From: Streptomyces sp. NBC_00083
Lineage (GTDB): Bacteria > Actinomycetota > Actinomycetes > Streptomycetales > Streptomycetaceae
Assembly: GCF_026343295.1 (NCBI RefSeq)
Contig: NZ_JAPELY010000001.1
Span: forward strand, 2,294,001-2,358,000
Length of the DNA stretch: 64,000 nucleotides
Reading direction: 5' to 3'
Below the pieces are notes generated by a model. It was given only the letters and a program-made list of their open reading frames with translations, did no database searches and was not told where the DNA came from. Within the stretch, counting starts at the first letter, position 1; the number at the start of each line of letters is the position of its first letter. Position numbers and translations under genes: made by a program. This document shows positions 8,374 to 16,215 of the stretch, one piece after another.

Positions 8374-9138
8374 TCAGTGCCAGGCTCCCCGGTCGGTCAG
8401 TACCGTGCGCAGTGTCTCCAGATGATCGGTCATGATGCCATCCACGCCAAGGTCGAGCAGCGCCCTCATCCGGGCGGGATCGTTGATCGTCCAGACATGG
8501 ACCTGGAGGCCGAGCGCGTGCGCGGTCCGCACGAAACGGCGGTCCACGACGGGCACGCCGCTCTGGCTCACCGGCACCTGGGCGCTGACGGCACCCGGGC
8601 GCAGCGGCGCGGGAACGCCGTACGAGCGCAGGCGCAGCGCGGAGACCCCCCGCACGCCGTACGACGTGGCCAGGCGCGGCCCCGCGAGCCGGTGCGCCCT
8701 GGCGACCCGGGCCTCCGAGAACGAGCCGACGCAGACCCGGTCCCACGCGCCGGTGCGGCGGATCAGGTCGACCAGCGGGACGAGCGCCGACTCGGCCTTG
8801 AGGTCGACGTTCCAGCGCGCCTCGGGGAAGGCTTCGAGGAGCTCCTCGAAGAGCGGCAGCGGCTCGCGCCCCGCCACCCGCGCCCGCCCGACCTCGGCCC
8901 AGGGCAGTTCGGCGATCCGGCCGCGGGCGTCGGTGACCCGGTCGAGCGTCGCGTCGTGGAAGGCGACGAGGCGGCCGTCGGCCGTCGTGTGCACATCGGT
9001 CTCGAAGTACCGGTAGCCGGCCTCGGCGGCGCGGGCGAAGGCGGCCGCGGTGTTCTCGATCCCGTCCGCCGCGCCGCCGCGATGGGCGAACGGGATCGGG
9101 GCGGGGTGGTCCAGATAGGGGTGGCGTACGCGAGTCAC
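8374..9138 (-). CDS. Glycerophosphodiester phosphodiesterase
   Basis: A 254-residue GDPD-family TIM-barrel enzyme that hydrolyses glycerophosphodiesters to an alcohol plus glycerol-3-phosphate. The HRG catalytic segment is PFAHRGGAADGIENTAAAF near residue 16. It is followed by YFETDVHTTADGRLVAFHD with the metal ligands Glu, Asp and the second catalytic His, then WNVDLKAE and the C-terminal VHVWTINDPARMRALLDLGV. No signal peptide is present, so it is cytoplasmic. Its GTG start overlaps the TGA of the upstream YczE-like gene by four bases (GTGA), indicating translational coupling; no separate Shine-Dalgarno is needed or visible. Length fits the short cytoplasmic UgpQ type. Confidence 0.9.
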   Translation of the reverse strand: MTRVRHPYLDHPAPIPFAHRGGAADGIENTAAAFARAAEAGYRYFETDVHTTADGRLVAFHDATLDRVTDARGRIAELPWAEVGRARVAGREPLPLFEELLEAFPEARWNVDLKAESALVPLVDLIRRTGAWDRVCVGSFSEARVARAHRLAGPRLATSYGVRGVSALRLRSYGVPAPLRPGAVSAQVPVSQSGVPVVDRRFVRTAHALGLQVHVWTINDPARMRALLDLGVDGIMTDHLETLRTVLTDRGAWH

Positions 9139-9806
9139 CGGGGAAGTATCGCGCGCTCCGGGGAGCCGGCGGGGACGCAGGTGTCGTGCGCGGACGACGG
9201 GGGCGTCGGCTCGACGGGCGGCTCGGGGAGCGCGAAGACGCGCAGGAAGAGCTGGGCGAGCGGCCCGATCGCCAGGGCGTACAGGACGGTGCCGACACCG
9301 AGCGAACCGCCGAGCAGGAATCCGGTGGCCACCACGACCACCTCTAGCGACGTCCGCACGAGCCGGATCGAGCGCCCCGTGACCCGGTGCAGCCCGGTCA
9401 TCAGGCCGTCGCGCGGGCCCGGACCGAAACGGGCGGAGATGTACAGACCGGTGGCGGCGCCGTTGCAGACGATCGCGGCGGCGGCCATCGGCACCTGGCC
9501 GAGCAGCCCGTGCACCGGGGGGACGACGGCGATGGTGGCGTCCATGAAGATGCCGATCGCGAAGACGTTGGAGACGGTGCCGAGCCCCGGCCGCTGCCGC
9601 AGCGGGATCCACAGGAGCAGGACCGCCGCCCCCACGATGATGGACACGACGCCGATGGAGAGGCCGCTGTGCCGGGCGATCCCCTGGTGCAGCACCCCCC
9701 ACGGTTCGAGGCCGAGCCCGGCCTGCACCAGCAGCCCCGAGCTGATGCCGTACAGCGCGAGACCGGCGTAGAGCTGGAGCAGTCTGCGGGTGAGATGACT
9801 GGACAA
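9135..9806 (-). CDS. YczE/YitT-like integral membrane protein
   Basis: A 223-residue membrane protein with about five or six hydrophobic segments, resembling Bacillus YczE (YyaS/YczE family). Recognisable features are LYGISSGLLVQAGLGLEPWG and SARFGPGPRDGLMTGL, the latter a family-specific glycine-rich loop. The biochemical role is unknown. The start is TTG with GGGGGC upstream. Its divergent neighbour is a MocR-type regulator, an arrangement widely seen for yczE-like genes and their YczR-like activators, so regulation from the shared 100-bp intergenic region is likely. The downstream GDPD gene is coupled to it by a GTGA overlap. Confidence 0.8.
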   Translation of the reverse strand: MSSHLTRRLLQLYAGLALYGISSGLLVQAGLGLEPWGVLHQGIARHSGLSIGVVSIIVGAAVLLLWIPLRQRPGLGTVSNVFAIGIFMDATIAVVPPVHGLLGQVPMAAAAIVCNGAATGLYISARFGPGPRDGLMTGLHRVTGRSIRLVRTSLEVVVVATGFLLGGSLGVGTVLYALAIGPLAQLFLRVFALPEPPVEPTPPSSAHDTCVPAGSPERAILPR

Positions 9807-9906
9807 GGCGGTGCCCCCGAGTGGTGGTGGTGGACTGGCTCATGCCACTCTGTGGCGGGGAAATGGACCCCAACCATGGCCAATTCCGGGAAGGTGGACT
9901 GTCTTC

Positions 9907-11409
9907 ATGGCGCAGTGGACCTCGGCGATCGGGCCCGCCCAGCTCGCCCGTCAGCTCAAGGCACAGCAGCCCCGCCCGGTCGGCGCCGGGCTGCGCAAGC
10001 CGCCCGCCTACCGCGCACTCGCCGACGGAATCCGGCTGCTCGTGCTCGAAGGCCGGGTCCCGGCGGCCGCCCGGCTGCCCGCCGAGCGCGAGCTGGCCCT
10101 CGCCCTCTCGGTGAGCCGTACGACCGTCGCCGCCGCCTACGAGGCGCTGCGCGGCGAGGGCTTCCTCGAATCGCGGCGCGGCGCGGGGAGCTGGACCGCC
10201 GTGCCGGCCGGGCACCCGCTGCCGGGCCGGGGGCTCGAACCGCTGCCGCCCGAGTCGCTCGGCTCCATGATCGACCTGGGCTGCGCGGCCCTGCCCGCCC
10301 CCGAGCCGTGGCTGACCCGCGGGGTCCAGGGTGCCCTGGAGGAGCTGCCGCCGTACGCCCACACCCACGGCGACTATCCGGCGGGCCTGCCCGCCCTGCG
10401 GCAGATGCTCGCCGAGCGCTACACCGCGCGGGGCATCCCCACGATGCCCGAGCAGATCATGGTGACGACGGGCGCGATGGGCGCCATCGACGCCATCTGC
10501 CATCTCTTCGCCGGCCGGGGCGAGCGCATCGCCGTCGAATCACCGTCGTACGCCAACATCCTCCAGCTCATGCGCGAGGCGGGCGCGCGGCTGGTGCCGA
10601 TCGCGATGGCCGAGGGGCTCTCCGGCTGGGACCTGCCGCGCTGGCGCCAGGTGCTGAGGGACGCCGCACCCCGGCTCGCCTATGTCGTGGCCGACTTCCA
10701 CAACCCGACCGGCGCGCTCGCCGGCGAGGACCAGCGTCGTGAACTCGTCGACGCGGCCCGCTCGGCCGGCACCGTCCTCGTCGTCGACGAGACGATGAGC
10801 GAGCTGTGGCTCGACGACGACCTCGTCATGCCGCGCCCGGTCTGCGCCTTCGATCCGGCGGGCGCCACGGTGCTGACGGTCGGCTCGGCCAGCAAGGCGT
10901 TCTGGGCGGGGATGCGCATCGGCTGGGTGCGGGCCGCCCCCGACATCATCCGCTCGCTCGTGGCCGCCCGCGCCTACGCCGACCTCGGCACTCCGGTCCT
11001 CGAACAGCTCGCGGTCAACTGGCTGATGGGGTCGGGCGGTTGGGAGCAGGCGGTCGAGCTGCGGCGGGCCCAGGCGCGGGAGAACCGGGACGCGCTGGTG
11101 ACGGCGGTCCGCCGGGAGCTGCCGGACTGGGAGTTCGACGTACCGCGCGGCGGGCTCACGCTGTGGGTACGCACCGGCGGCCTGTCGGGCTCCCGGCTCG
11201 CGGAGGTCGGCGAGCGGGTCGGGGTGCGGGTGCCCTCGGGGCCCCGCTTCGGCGTGGACGGCGCCTTCGAGGGGTACGTCCGGCTGCCGTTCACGGTGGG
11301 CGGCCCGGTCGCGGACGAGGCGGCCGCGCGGCTCGCCGCCGCGGCCCGGCTGGTGGAGACGGGCGGCGGCTCGGGCGGCGCCGAGCCCCCGCGCACCTTC
11401 GTGGCCTGA
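9907..11409 (+). CDS. MocR-type PLP-dependent transcriptional regulator
   Basis: A 500-residue fusion of an N-terminal GntR winged HTH (residues about 30-100; PPAYRALADGIRLLVLEGRV, then PAERELALALSVSRTTVAAA) with a class-I aminotransferase-like domain. The PLP site is present: LTVGSASKAFWAGMRIGWV contains the Schiff-base lysine, and VVADFHNPTG and VLVVDETMSEL complete the cofactor pocket. Such proteins use PLP or PLP-amine adducts as effectors rather than acting as enzymes. The ATG at 9907 has GAAGGTGG about ten bases upstream; the longer frame starts inside the operator region and is rejected. It is divergent from the YczE-like gene, its most probable target. Confidence 0.9.
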   Translation: MAQWTSAIGPAQLARQLKAQQPRPVGAGLRKPPAYRALADGIRLLVLEGRVPAAARLPAERELALALSVSRTTVAAAYEALRGEGFLESRRGAGSWTAVPAGHPLPGRGLEPLPPESLGSMIDLGCAALPAPEPWLTRGVQGALEELPPYAHTHGDYPAGLPALRQMLAERYTARGIPTMPEQIMVTTGAMGAIDAICHLFAGRGERIAVESPSYANILQLMREAGARLVPIAMAEGLSGWDLPRWRQVLRDAAPRLAYVVADFHNPTGALAGEDQRRELVDAARSAGTVLVVDETMSELWLDDDLVMPRPVCAFDPAGATVLTVGSASKAFWAGMRIGWVRAAPDIIRSLVAARAYADLGTPVLEQLAVNWLMGSGGWEQAVELRRAQARENRDALVTAVRRELPDWEFDVPRGGLTLWVRTGGLSGSRLAEVGERVGVRVPSGPRFGVDGAFEGYVRLPFTVGGPVADEAAARLAAAARLVETGGGSGGAEPPRTFVA

Positions 11410-11539
11410 CCGGCCCGACCGGCCTGACCGGCTCGACCGGCCTGAGAACCGGCCCGTTGCCGGCTCGACGGGCCTGAGGCTCGGGCCGAGCGGGGCCTCC
11501 GCGTCCTTGCGCGGCCCGGCCGGCCCGGTCCCGGCCGTC

Positions 11540-13165
11540 TCACCCCTCGGCGGGTACGGCCTCCACGGGTGTCGCGTCCGCGGGGGCCACGTCCCGCGGC
11601 GGCACGTCGGCCGGTGCGGCCTCCACCGGCCTCGGCTCGGCCGGCCGTGGCGTGACCGGCACGTCACGGGGCGGCAGGAGCTCCAGGACCGCGCGGCGGT
11701 GGGCCTCCGTCGTCGCGTCGTCGTACGGGTCCGGCGTCGCGGGGACCTGGAGGCGCAGGACCGGCCCCGTGCCCAGACGGGCGTAGCCGCGGCCCGGCGG
11801 GACGTCCGGGACGGGGGTGGTGTGCGGCGGGATGCCGAGCACCGACTCGGCCTCGCTCGGGGAGGCGGCGCCGAGCACCACTCGGGCCCGGGTGTGGGAG
11901 CGCACGGGCTCCGACAGGTCGTGCAGGGTGTCGAACTGTTCGGCCACCACCACCGTCACCCCGGCGGCCCGCCCGTGCCGCAGCGGGACCTGGAGCAGGT
12001 GCTGCGGGTCGGTGCGGCCGTCGGCGGCGGCCAGGTCGGCGAGGACGCTGGGACGGTCGAGCAGGATCCACAGGGGACGCTTGGTGTCCTCGGGCACCGG
12101 GCGGCCCGCCTGACGGGCCCGGTTCGCCGAGATCAGCCGGCGCTCGGTCTCGTGCGAGGCCCACTCCAGGGTGGCGAGCGCCCCGGCGAGGCCGCACTCG
12201 ACGGCGAGGACGCCCGAGCGGCCCGTCAGACAGGCGTACTCGCCCGTGCCGCTGCCCTCCACGACCAGCAGATCGCCGTCCTTGAGAGCCTGGAGCGCGA
12301 TGGAGCGCAGCAGCGTCGTGGTGCCCGCGCCGGGCCGGCCGGCCACCAGGAGGTGGGGCTCGGTGGAGCGGGGCCCGGTGCGCCAGATCACCGGCGGGGC
12401 GTCATGGCTCTCCTCGCCCGCCGTCACCGGCACGGTCCGCTGCACGGCGTCGGGGTCGGTGAAGCCGAGCACGGTCTCGCCGGGGGAGGTCACGAAGTGC
12501 TGGGCGGCGATCGAGGTGGGCAGCGCGCCGAGGACGCTCAGGTCGAGCTCGTTGCCCTCCTCGTCCCAGCCGAAGCGGTACTCGCGGCCGCGCCCCGACT
12601 TGGCGTGGAGCAGTTGCTCGATGCGGGCGCGGGCCTCGGGCTCGCCGTCCGTGAAGTACGCCGGGTAGCGCACCCGGAGCCGGGTGAGGCGGCCGTCGTC
12701 GTCGAATTCGTACGCGCTGAAGGCCTTGTCCCACTCGCCGCCGTGCGAGAAGAGCGGGTTCGGGTCCTCGGGTACGGAGAAGTAGGGCACCAGCGCCTCG
12801 TACAGGGCCTGGAGGCGGGCGAGTTCCGCGTCGTCCGGGCCGGTCTTGACGACCGGCTTCTCGCGGCCCTTCCAGGCTGCCGCGCCCATCACCGTGATCA
12901 GGGCAAGGAGCGGCCCGTACGGGATGAGCGCGACGACCAGGACCACGGCCGCCGTCAGGAACAGCGCGGGACTACGCCGTTCCTTGGGGGTGGCGGCCCA
13001 TTTGCCGCGCAGGGCGGCGGTGATCAGCCGCAGGCCGCGGCTGATCGTGATGAGCGGATGGAGAACGTCGGTGGCGCTGTCGGCGGCCGTGCGCGCGATC
13101 TCGCGGCTGCGAACGATGGATGCGCTGCTGCTGCTCAGAATGCGGGGGAGTGGTCGCCGGGCCAC
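11540..13165 (-). CDS. FtsK/TraB-like membrane P-loop protein
   Basis: A 541-residue protein with two hydrophobic segments around residues 68-93 near the N-terminus and a cytoplasmic P-loop domain related to FtsK/SpoIIIE and Streptomyces TraB transfer ATPases. The Walker A region reads LLVAGRPGAGTTTLLRS near residue 275, with Thr where the invariant Lys should be. The Walker B region is RPLWILLDRPSVLAD near residue 367. The C-terminal 50 residues are low-complexity Pro/Ala/Val with repeats of the type PADVPPRDVAP. The GTG start has AGGAG seven bases upstream. A 64-residue membrane protein gene precedes it by 73 bp and is probably co-transcribed. The missing Lys suggests a structural role. Confidence 0.72.
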   Translation of the reverse strand: MARRPLPRILSSSSASIVRSREIARTAADSATDVLHPLITISRGLRLITAALRGKWAATPKERRSPALFLTAAVVLVVALIPYGPLLALITVMGAAAWKGREKPVVKTGPDDAELARLQALYEALVPYFSVPEDPNPLFSHGGEWDKAFSAYEFDDDGRLTRLRVRYPAYFTDGEPEARARIEQLLHAKSGRGREYRFGWDEEGNELDLSVLGALPTSIAAQHFVTSPGETVLGFTDPDAVQRTVPVTAGEESHDAPPVIWRTGPRSTEPHLLVAGRPGAGTTTLLRSIALQALKDGDLLVVEGSGTGEYACLTGRSGVLAVECGLAGALATLEWASHETERRLISANRARQAGRPVPEDTKRPLWILLDRPSVLADLAAADGRTDPQHLLQVPLRHGRAAGVTVVVAEQFDTLHDLSEPVRSHTRARVVLGAASPSEAESVLGIPPHTTPVPDVPPGRGYARLGTGPVLRLQVPATPDPYDDATTEAHRRAVLELLPPRDVPVTPRPAEPRPVEAAPADVPPRDVAPADATPVEAVPAEG

Positions 13166-13238
13166 GTCGTTCTCCTGGAGTTGTGTCCGCAGTGGTGTCT
13201 GCCGTGCTGTCTGCCGTGGAACGGGGGACGGCGGGAGG

Positions 13239-13433
13239 TCAGAACTTGATCCCGCCCAGCAGGCTGGCGAGGCTCGCGCCTCCGGCCGTGATGCTCGGGG
13301 CGATGGCGGTGCCCGCGAGGTAGAAGCCGAAGAGGGAGCACACGAGCGCGTGCGACGCCTTGAGGCCGTCTTTCTTGAAGAAGAGGAAGCAGATGATTCC
13401 GAGCAGCACCACGCCTGAGATGGACAGGATCAT
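13239..13433 (-). CDS. Small membrane protein
   Basis: A 64-residue protein with two membrane segments: SISGVVLLGIICFLFF (4-19) and a second near residues 30-48 (ALVCSLFGFYLAGTAIAPSI). A short KKDG loop joins them and the tail is Gly/Ser-rich. AGGAG lies about seven bases before the ATG, almost the same leader as the FtsK-like gene 73 bp downstream, which supports co-expression. Its size and position recall the small Spd-type membrane proteins that accompany TraB in Streptomyces plasmids, but this pair sits in ordinary chromosome with no other transfer genes. A holin-like or accessory role is possible; function unknown. Confidence 0.75.
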   Translation of the reverse strand: MILSISGVVLLGIICFLFFKKDGLKASHALVCSLFGFYLAGTAIAPSITAGGASLASLLGGIKF

Positions 13434-13741
13434 TTGGGTTCTCCTGGTCGATGGGGACGGTCACCATGAGTTCTTCCAGGCTCACAGGAAGTATCTATGC
13501 GATAAAAGGTGCAAATGGGTGAAACTCCGCCAATTTCACTGGAGTGGCGGATATGAAAAGCCGCCCGGAGCGGGACACTGTGCGGCCGTCGTGGCCATCG
13601 GGGGCGTGCGAGTGTCACTCGCGGTGATCTTTGCCGCGGACACACCCCGTCATGTCGTCCGCCGGGCAGTACCCTGTCGATTCACTCGTACGGCTCTGTC
13701 GCCGTGCGGGTCTGTTCCGTTGCCCCTAAGGAGTTTTTCCG
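13434..13741. other. 308-bp divergent intergenic region
   Basis: No gene seen. The first 130 bp are unusually AT-rich for this genome (13495-13560), consistent with promoters for the small membrane protein on the minus strand. CCGCCA at 13527-13532 and TGGCGG at 13545-13550 form a short inverted repeat. Near the plus-strand gene there is a strong AAGGAG Shine-Dalgarno at 13728-13733. Confidence 0.45.
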
Positions 13742-14134
13742 ATGAGCGAGGATCTCGATCCCGAGGTGGTCGAGCTGGCGGCCAAGGTCTTCGAGCTGGC
13801 CCGTCAGGGCGACGCCGCGACGCTCGCCGCGTACGTCGACGCCGGGGTTCCGGCGAACCTCACCAATGACCGCGGCGACTCCCTCGTGATGCTCGCCGCC
13901 TACCACGGGCACGCCGACGCGGTCTCCGCACTGCTCGCCCGGGGCGCCGAGGCCGACCGCGCCAACGACCGGGGCCAGACCCCGCTCGCCGGTGCCGTCT
14001 TCAAGGGCGAGGACGCCGTGATCAAGGCCCTGCTGGCCGGCGGAGCCGATCCTTCCGCCGGAACGCCGTCCGCGGTCGACACCGCCCGGATGTTCGGCAA
14101 GACGGAACTGCTCGCCCTGTTCGGGGCCAACTGA
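13742..14134 (+). CDS. Ankyrin-repeat protein
   Basis: A 130-residue protein consisting almost wholly of ankyrin repeats, about three full units: DAATLAAYVDAGVPANLTND, GDSLVMLAAYHGHADAVSAL and the matching unit starting GQTPLAGAVFKGEDAVIKAL. It has no signal peptide or membrane segment. Ankyrin repeats mediate protein binding, and single-domain bacterial members often partner with a neighbouring enzyme. Here the next confident gene is a HEAT-repeat protein, also a scaffold. The ATG is preceded by AAGGAG nine bases upstream, a strong site. No catalytic motif is present and the partner is not identifiable. Confidence 0.88.
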   Translation: MSEDLDPEVVELAAKVFELARQGDAATLAAYVDAGVPANLTNDRGDSLVMLAAYHGHADAVSALLARGAEADRANDRGQTPLAGAVFKGEDAVIKALLAGGADPSAGTPSAVDTARMFGKTELLALFGAN

Positions 14135-14193
14135 GCGTCCACCAAGCGTTTACGGGGGATCCACCCGAGAGCCCATGGAGAGGGGCGCCGTAA

Positions 14194-14349
14194 ATGTGGT
14201 CGCGATGGCGAAATGGCTGGGTCATCATGACGTCGAACCCCTACATCGGGGGCAGGGTCCCTACATCGGGGACCGCGACGAGAGGCAGGAACATGGTCTA
14301 CACCAAGCAGAAGACGGCGGGCGACCCCTCATGTTGCTGCGCGGCCTAG
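14194..14349 (+). CDS. Possible small Cys-rich peptide gene (51 aa)
   Basis: The ATG at 14194 has GGAGAGGGG eight bases upstream, a strong Shine-Dalgarno. The frame ends at TAG 14347-14349 with the C-terminus DPSCCCAA. Over the last 40 codons GC at codon positions 1/2/3 is about 40/68/88 percent by my count, the coding-frame bias of this genome, although position 1 is unusually low. The peptide has a Trp-rich start (MWSRWRNGW) and a middle rich in Thr, Ser, Gly, Arg and Asn. It ends 51 bp before the HEAT-repeat gene. A second in-frame ATG at 14227 would give 40 residues. The function is unknown; a precursor-peptide role is speculation. Confidence 0.35.
   Translation: MWSRWRNGWVIMTSNPYIGGRVPTSGTATRGRNMVYTKQKTAGDPSCCCAA
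14239..14271 (+). repeat. 13-bp direct repeat, 20-bp period
   Basis: CCCTACATCGGGG occurs at 14239-14251 and again at 14259-14271. It lies within the possible small ORF and upstream of the HEAT-repeat gene. The two-turn spacing would suit a dimeric regulator, but coincidence with coding sequence is possible. Confidence 0.45.
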
Positions 14350-14400
14350 GGCAAGGCACGAATCCCGGTTGCGTCGACAGCTTGATGTGAGGCTATTTCC

Positions 14401-15828
14401 ATGTTCGATCCAGTCATAGCGCCGAGCGGCACGCTGCTCGGTCTGCTGCAGCGGGGCCGCGGCGACGGCACCCTGCACGCGCTGGCCGCCCCGCGCGACG
14501 AGGCCCTGGCGGCCCTGAACCACTGTGTACTGAGCGACCCTCGCCAGGACTGGCAGGTCGAGAACCGTTCGCTGTACTACGCGCGCCTCTTCCTGGATCT
14601 CGACGGCGGGCTCGCCCAGATCGAGCGGCACCTCTTCGGCGCCGAGGACGTCCTCGACACCGAGGACTCGCGCACCGGGCTCGCCCTCGCCGTACTCGGC
14701 CACCTCGCCTCGTACGGCAGGAACGACGCGCTCGTTCTGCTGCGCCGCTACGCCGCGTCCGGGTCCAACTGGGCCTGGGCCCTCGACGAGCTGGCGCTGC
14801 GCGACGACGACGCCGGGCTGCGCTCCCTCGCCACCCCTGTGCTCGCCCGTTTCCCGGCCACCGCCGAGGGCGACGCCGACCTCGCCGTCACGGTGCGTGA
14901 CGCCTACGAGCCACGGCCCTGGCGGCTGTGGGCCGAGGATCCGCGCGAGGGCGTGGGCGCCCGGGTGCGGGCCGCGCGGGAGGCCGGCTCCTTCGACCGC
15001 TGGCAGCGCCAGATGCGGCCGTCCGGGCCCCGGCCCGGGTGGAGCGTCCAGGCCGTCTTCGACTGGGCCGACGAAGGTCTGGGGCGCGGCGCGCTCCTGC
15101 ACCTGCCGGCCGCCAGGTGCCTCGGCGCCGTCGCCGGGCCCGAGGACAGGGGCGCCATCATCGAGGCGGCCCGTTCCGGTACCGACGGAGCGCGCGGCGC
15201 CGCCCTGCACTATCTCGCCGAGTCGCGCGACGCCCGGGTGCTCGACCTGATCGAGTCGGCCGTGTCGGACGCGCCGGCCGGATCGCGGGTCGCCGCCGAG
15301 GCCGCCGTCCACGCATTCGAACGGATGTGCGGTCCCGAGGCCGTCGAACGGGCCCGCGGCTGGGTGGCCCGCCCCGACGAACTCGGTGCGTCCGCCGCCA
15401 GCGTGCTCGCGTCACGGGGCGAGGCCGGTGACGGCGAACTCGTGCTCGGCGCGCTCCGCGAGACCGTACGTTCCCAGGGGCCCGACGCCGCGCTCCTCCG
15501 GGCCCTCGTCGACGGGGCGGGCCGGCTCGGCATCTGCTGCGCCGCCCCCGTCCTGCGGCACGTCTACCGCGAGACCTCCTCCTCCGAGCTGCGGGGCCGC
15601 GCCGCGCGCGCCCTCGCCGCCACCGACGCCTCCTTCGCCACCGGCTTCGCCGTGGAATGCCTGTGGGACTGCGAGGAGACGACGCGTGAAGTGGCCGCGC
15701 AGTACGCCGAGTTGGTGGATGCGCGGGTGGCCGACCGGTTGCGCAGGCTCGCCGCGGATCCGGCGGAGGAGGCGGAGGTGCAGAGCGCCATCCACGACCG
15801 CCTCGGCCCCGACGCCACAGCGGTGTAA
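14401..15828 (+). CDS. HEAT-repeat protein
   Basis: A 475-residue all-helical repeat protein. HEAT/armadillo-like helical pairs are recognisable through the second half, for example RGALLHLPAARCLGAVAGPE, GARGAALHYLAESRDARVLD and LGICCAAPVLRHVYRETSSS, continuing to ELRGRAARALAATDASFATG. The N-terminal 150 residues are less repetitive and contain QDWQVENRSLYYARLFLDLD. No catalytic motif, signal peptide or membrane segment is visible, so a cytoplasmic scaffold is likely. The start ATG has only a weak GAGG upstream. It follows the ankyrin gene and the possible small peptide gene on the same strand, giving two repeat-scaffold proteins in tandem. The partner is unknown. Confidence 0.8.
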   Translation: MFDPVIAPSGTLLGLLQRGRGDGTLHALAAPRDEALAALNHCVLSDPRQDWQVENRSLYYARLFLDLDGGLAQIERHLFGAEDVLDTEDSRTGLALAVLGHLASYGRNDALVLLRRYAASGSNWAWALDELALRDDDAGLRSLATPVLARFPATAEGDADLAVTVRDAYEPRPWRLWAEDPREGVGARVRAAREAGSFDRWQRQMRPSGPRPGWSVQAVFDWADEGLGRGALLHLPAARCLGAVAGPEDRGAIIEAARSGTDGARGAALHYLAESRDARVLDLIESAVSDAPAGSRVAAEAAVHAFERMCGPEAVERARGWVARPDELGASAASVLASRGEAGDGELVLGALRETVRSQGPDAALLRALVDGAGRLGICCAAPVLRHVYRETSSSELRGRAARALAATDASFATGFAVECLWDCEETTREVAAQYAELVDARVADRLRRLAADPAEEAEVQSAIHDRLGPDATAV

Positions 15829-15835
15829 CCCCTCC

Positions 15836-15900
15836 CCGGGGCTGTGCCCCGGACCCCGGTTCGCGCCTGAACGCCGCTCGTCCTCAATCGCCGGACGGGC
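15836..15900 (+). repeat. Dispersed intergenic repeat, copy 1 (hairpin + 42-bp block)
   Basis: A GC hairpin (CCGGGGC-TGT-GCCCCGG, 15836-15852) is followed by a 42-bp block at 15859-15900 that contains GCGCCTGAACGCCGCTCGTC and TCAATCGCCGGACGGGC. The block recurs identically at 16043-16084. Such GC-hairpin repeats are common between Streptomyces genes; the hairpin also serves as the terminator of the HEAT-repeat gene. Confidence 0.85.
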
Positions 15901-16020
15901 TGGGTATGCCCGGGTTGGCGTGCCGCCCGGCGTCAGCACCGCCAGGCGAGCCCATGCGGCCCGGCGCCGAGGGGCCCGGCGGGCCGGGGATGTGACGGCC
16001 GCATGCCGAAGGCCGGGCCC

Positions 16021-16084
16021 CTGGGGCTCCGCCCCAGACCCCGTTCGCGCCTGAACGCCGCTCGTCCTCAATCGCCGGACGGGC
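16021..16084 (+). repeat. Dispersed intergenic repeat, copy 2
   Basis: The same architecture as the copy 185 bp upstream: hairpin CTGGGGC-TCC-GCCCCAG at 16021-16037, then the identical 42-bp block at 16043-16084. The rest of the 387-bp gap (15829-16215) holds only GC-rich spacer, with no gene seen. Confidence 0.85.
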
Positions 16085-16215
16085 CGCGTGTGCCGACGTG
16101 GCCCGGTGGGGCCGAGGATGCGCATCCCGCAATAGCCCCGCCAGGGCGGGGCGCCGGGACCGCTGGGCGCCCCGCCGAGGGGCAACACCGAGAACCCGCG
16201 ACCCCGCGGAGCGGA

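Noticed and set aside
8374..10503. A single 709-codon minus-strand gene joining the GDPD to upstream sequence
   Set aside because: Only the C-terminal 254 codons encode the GDPD. The upstream part is an out-of-frame reading of the YczE-like and MocR genes.
11540..13433. Integrated conjugative element remnant
   Set aside because: The TraB/Spd-like pair is suggestive, but there is no integrase, Rep, att-flanking tRNA or composition change, and the neighbours are core genes.
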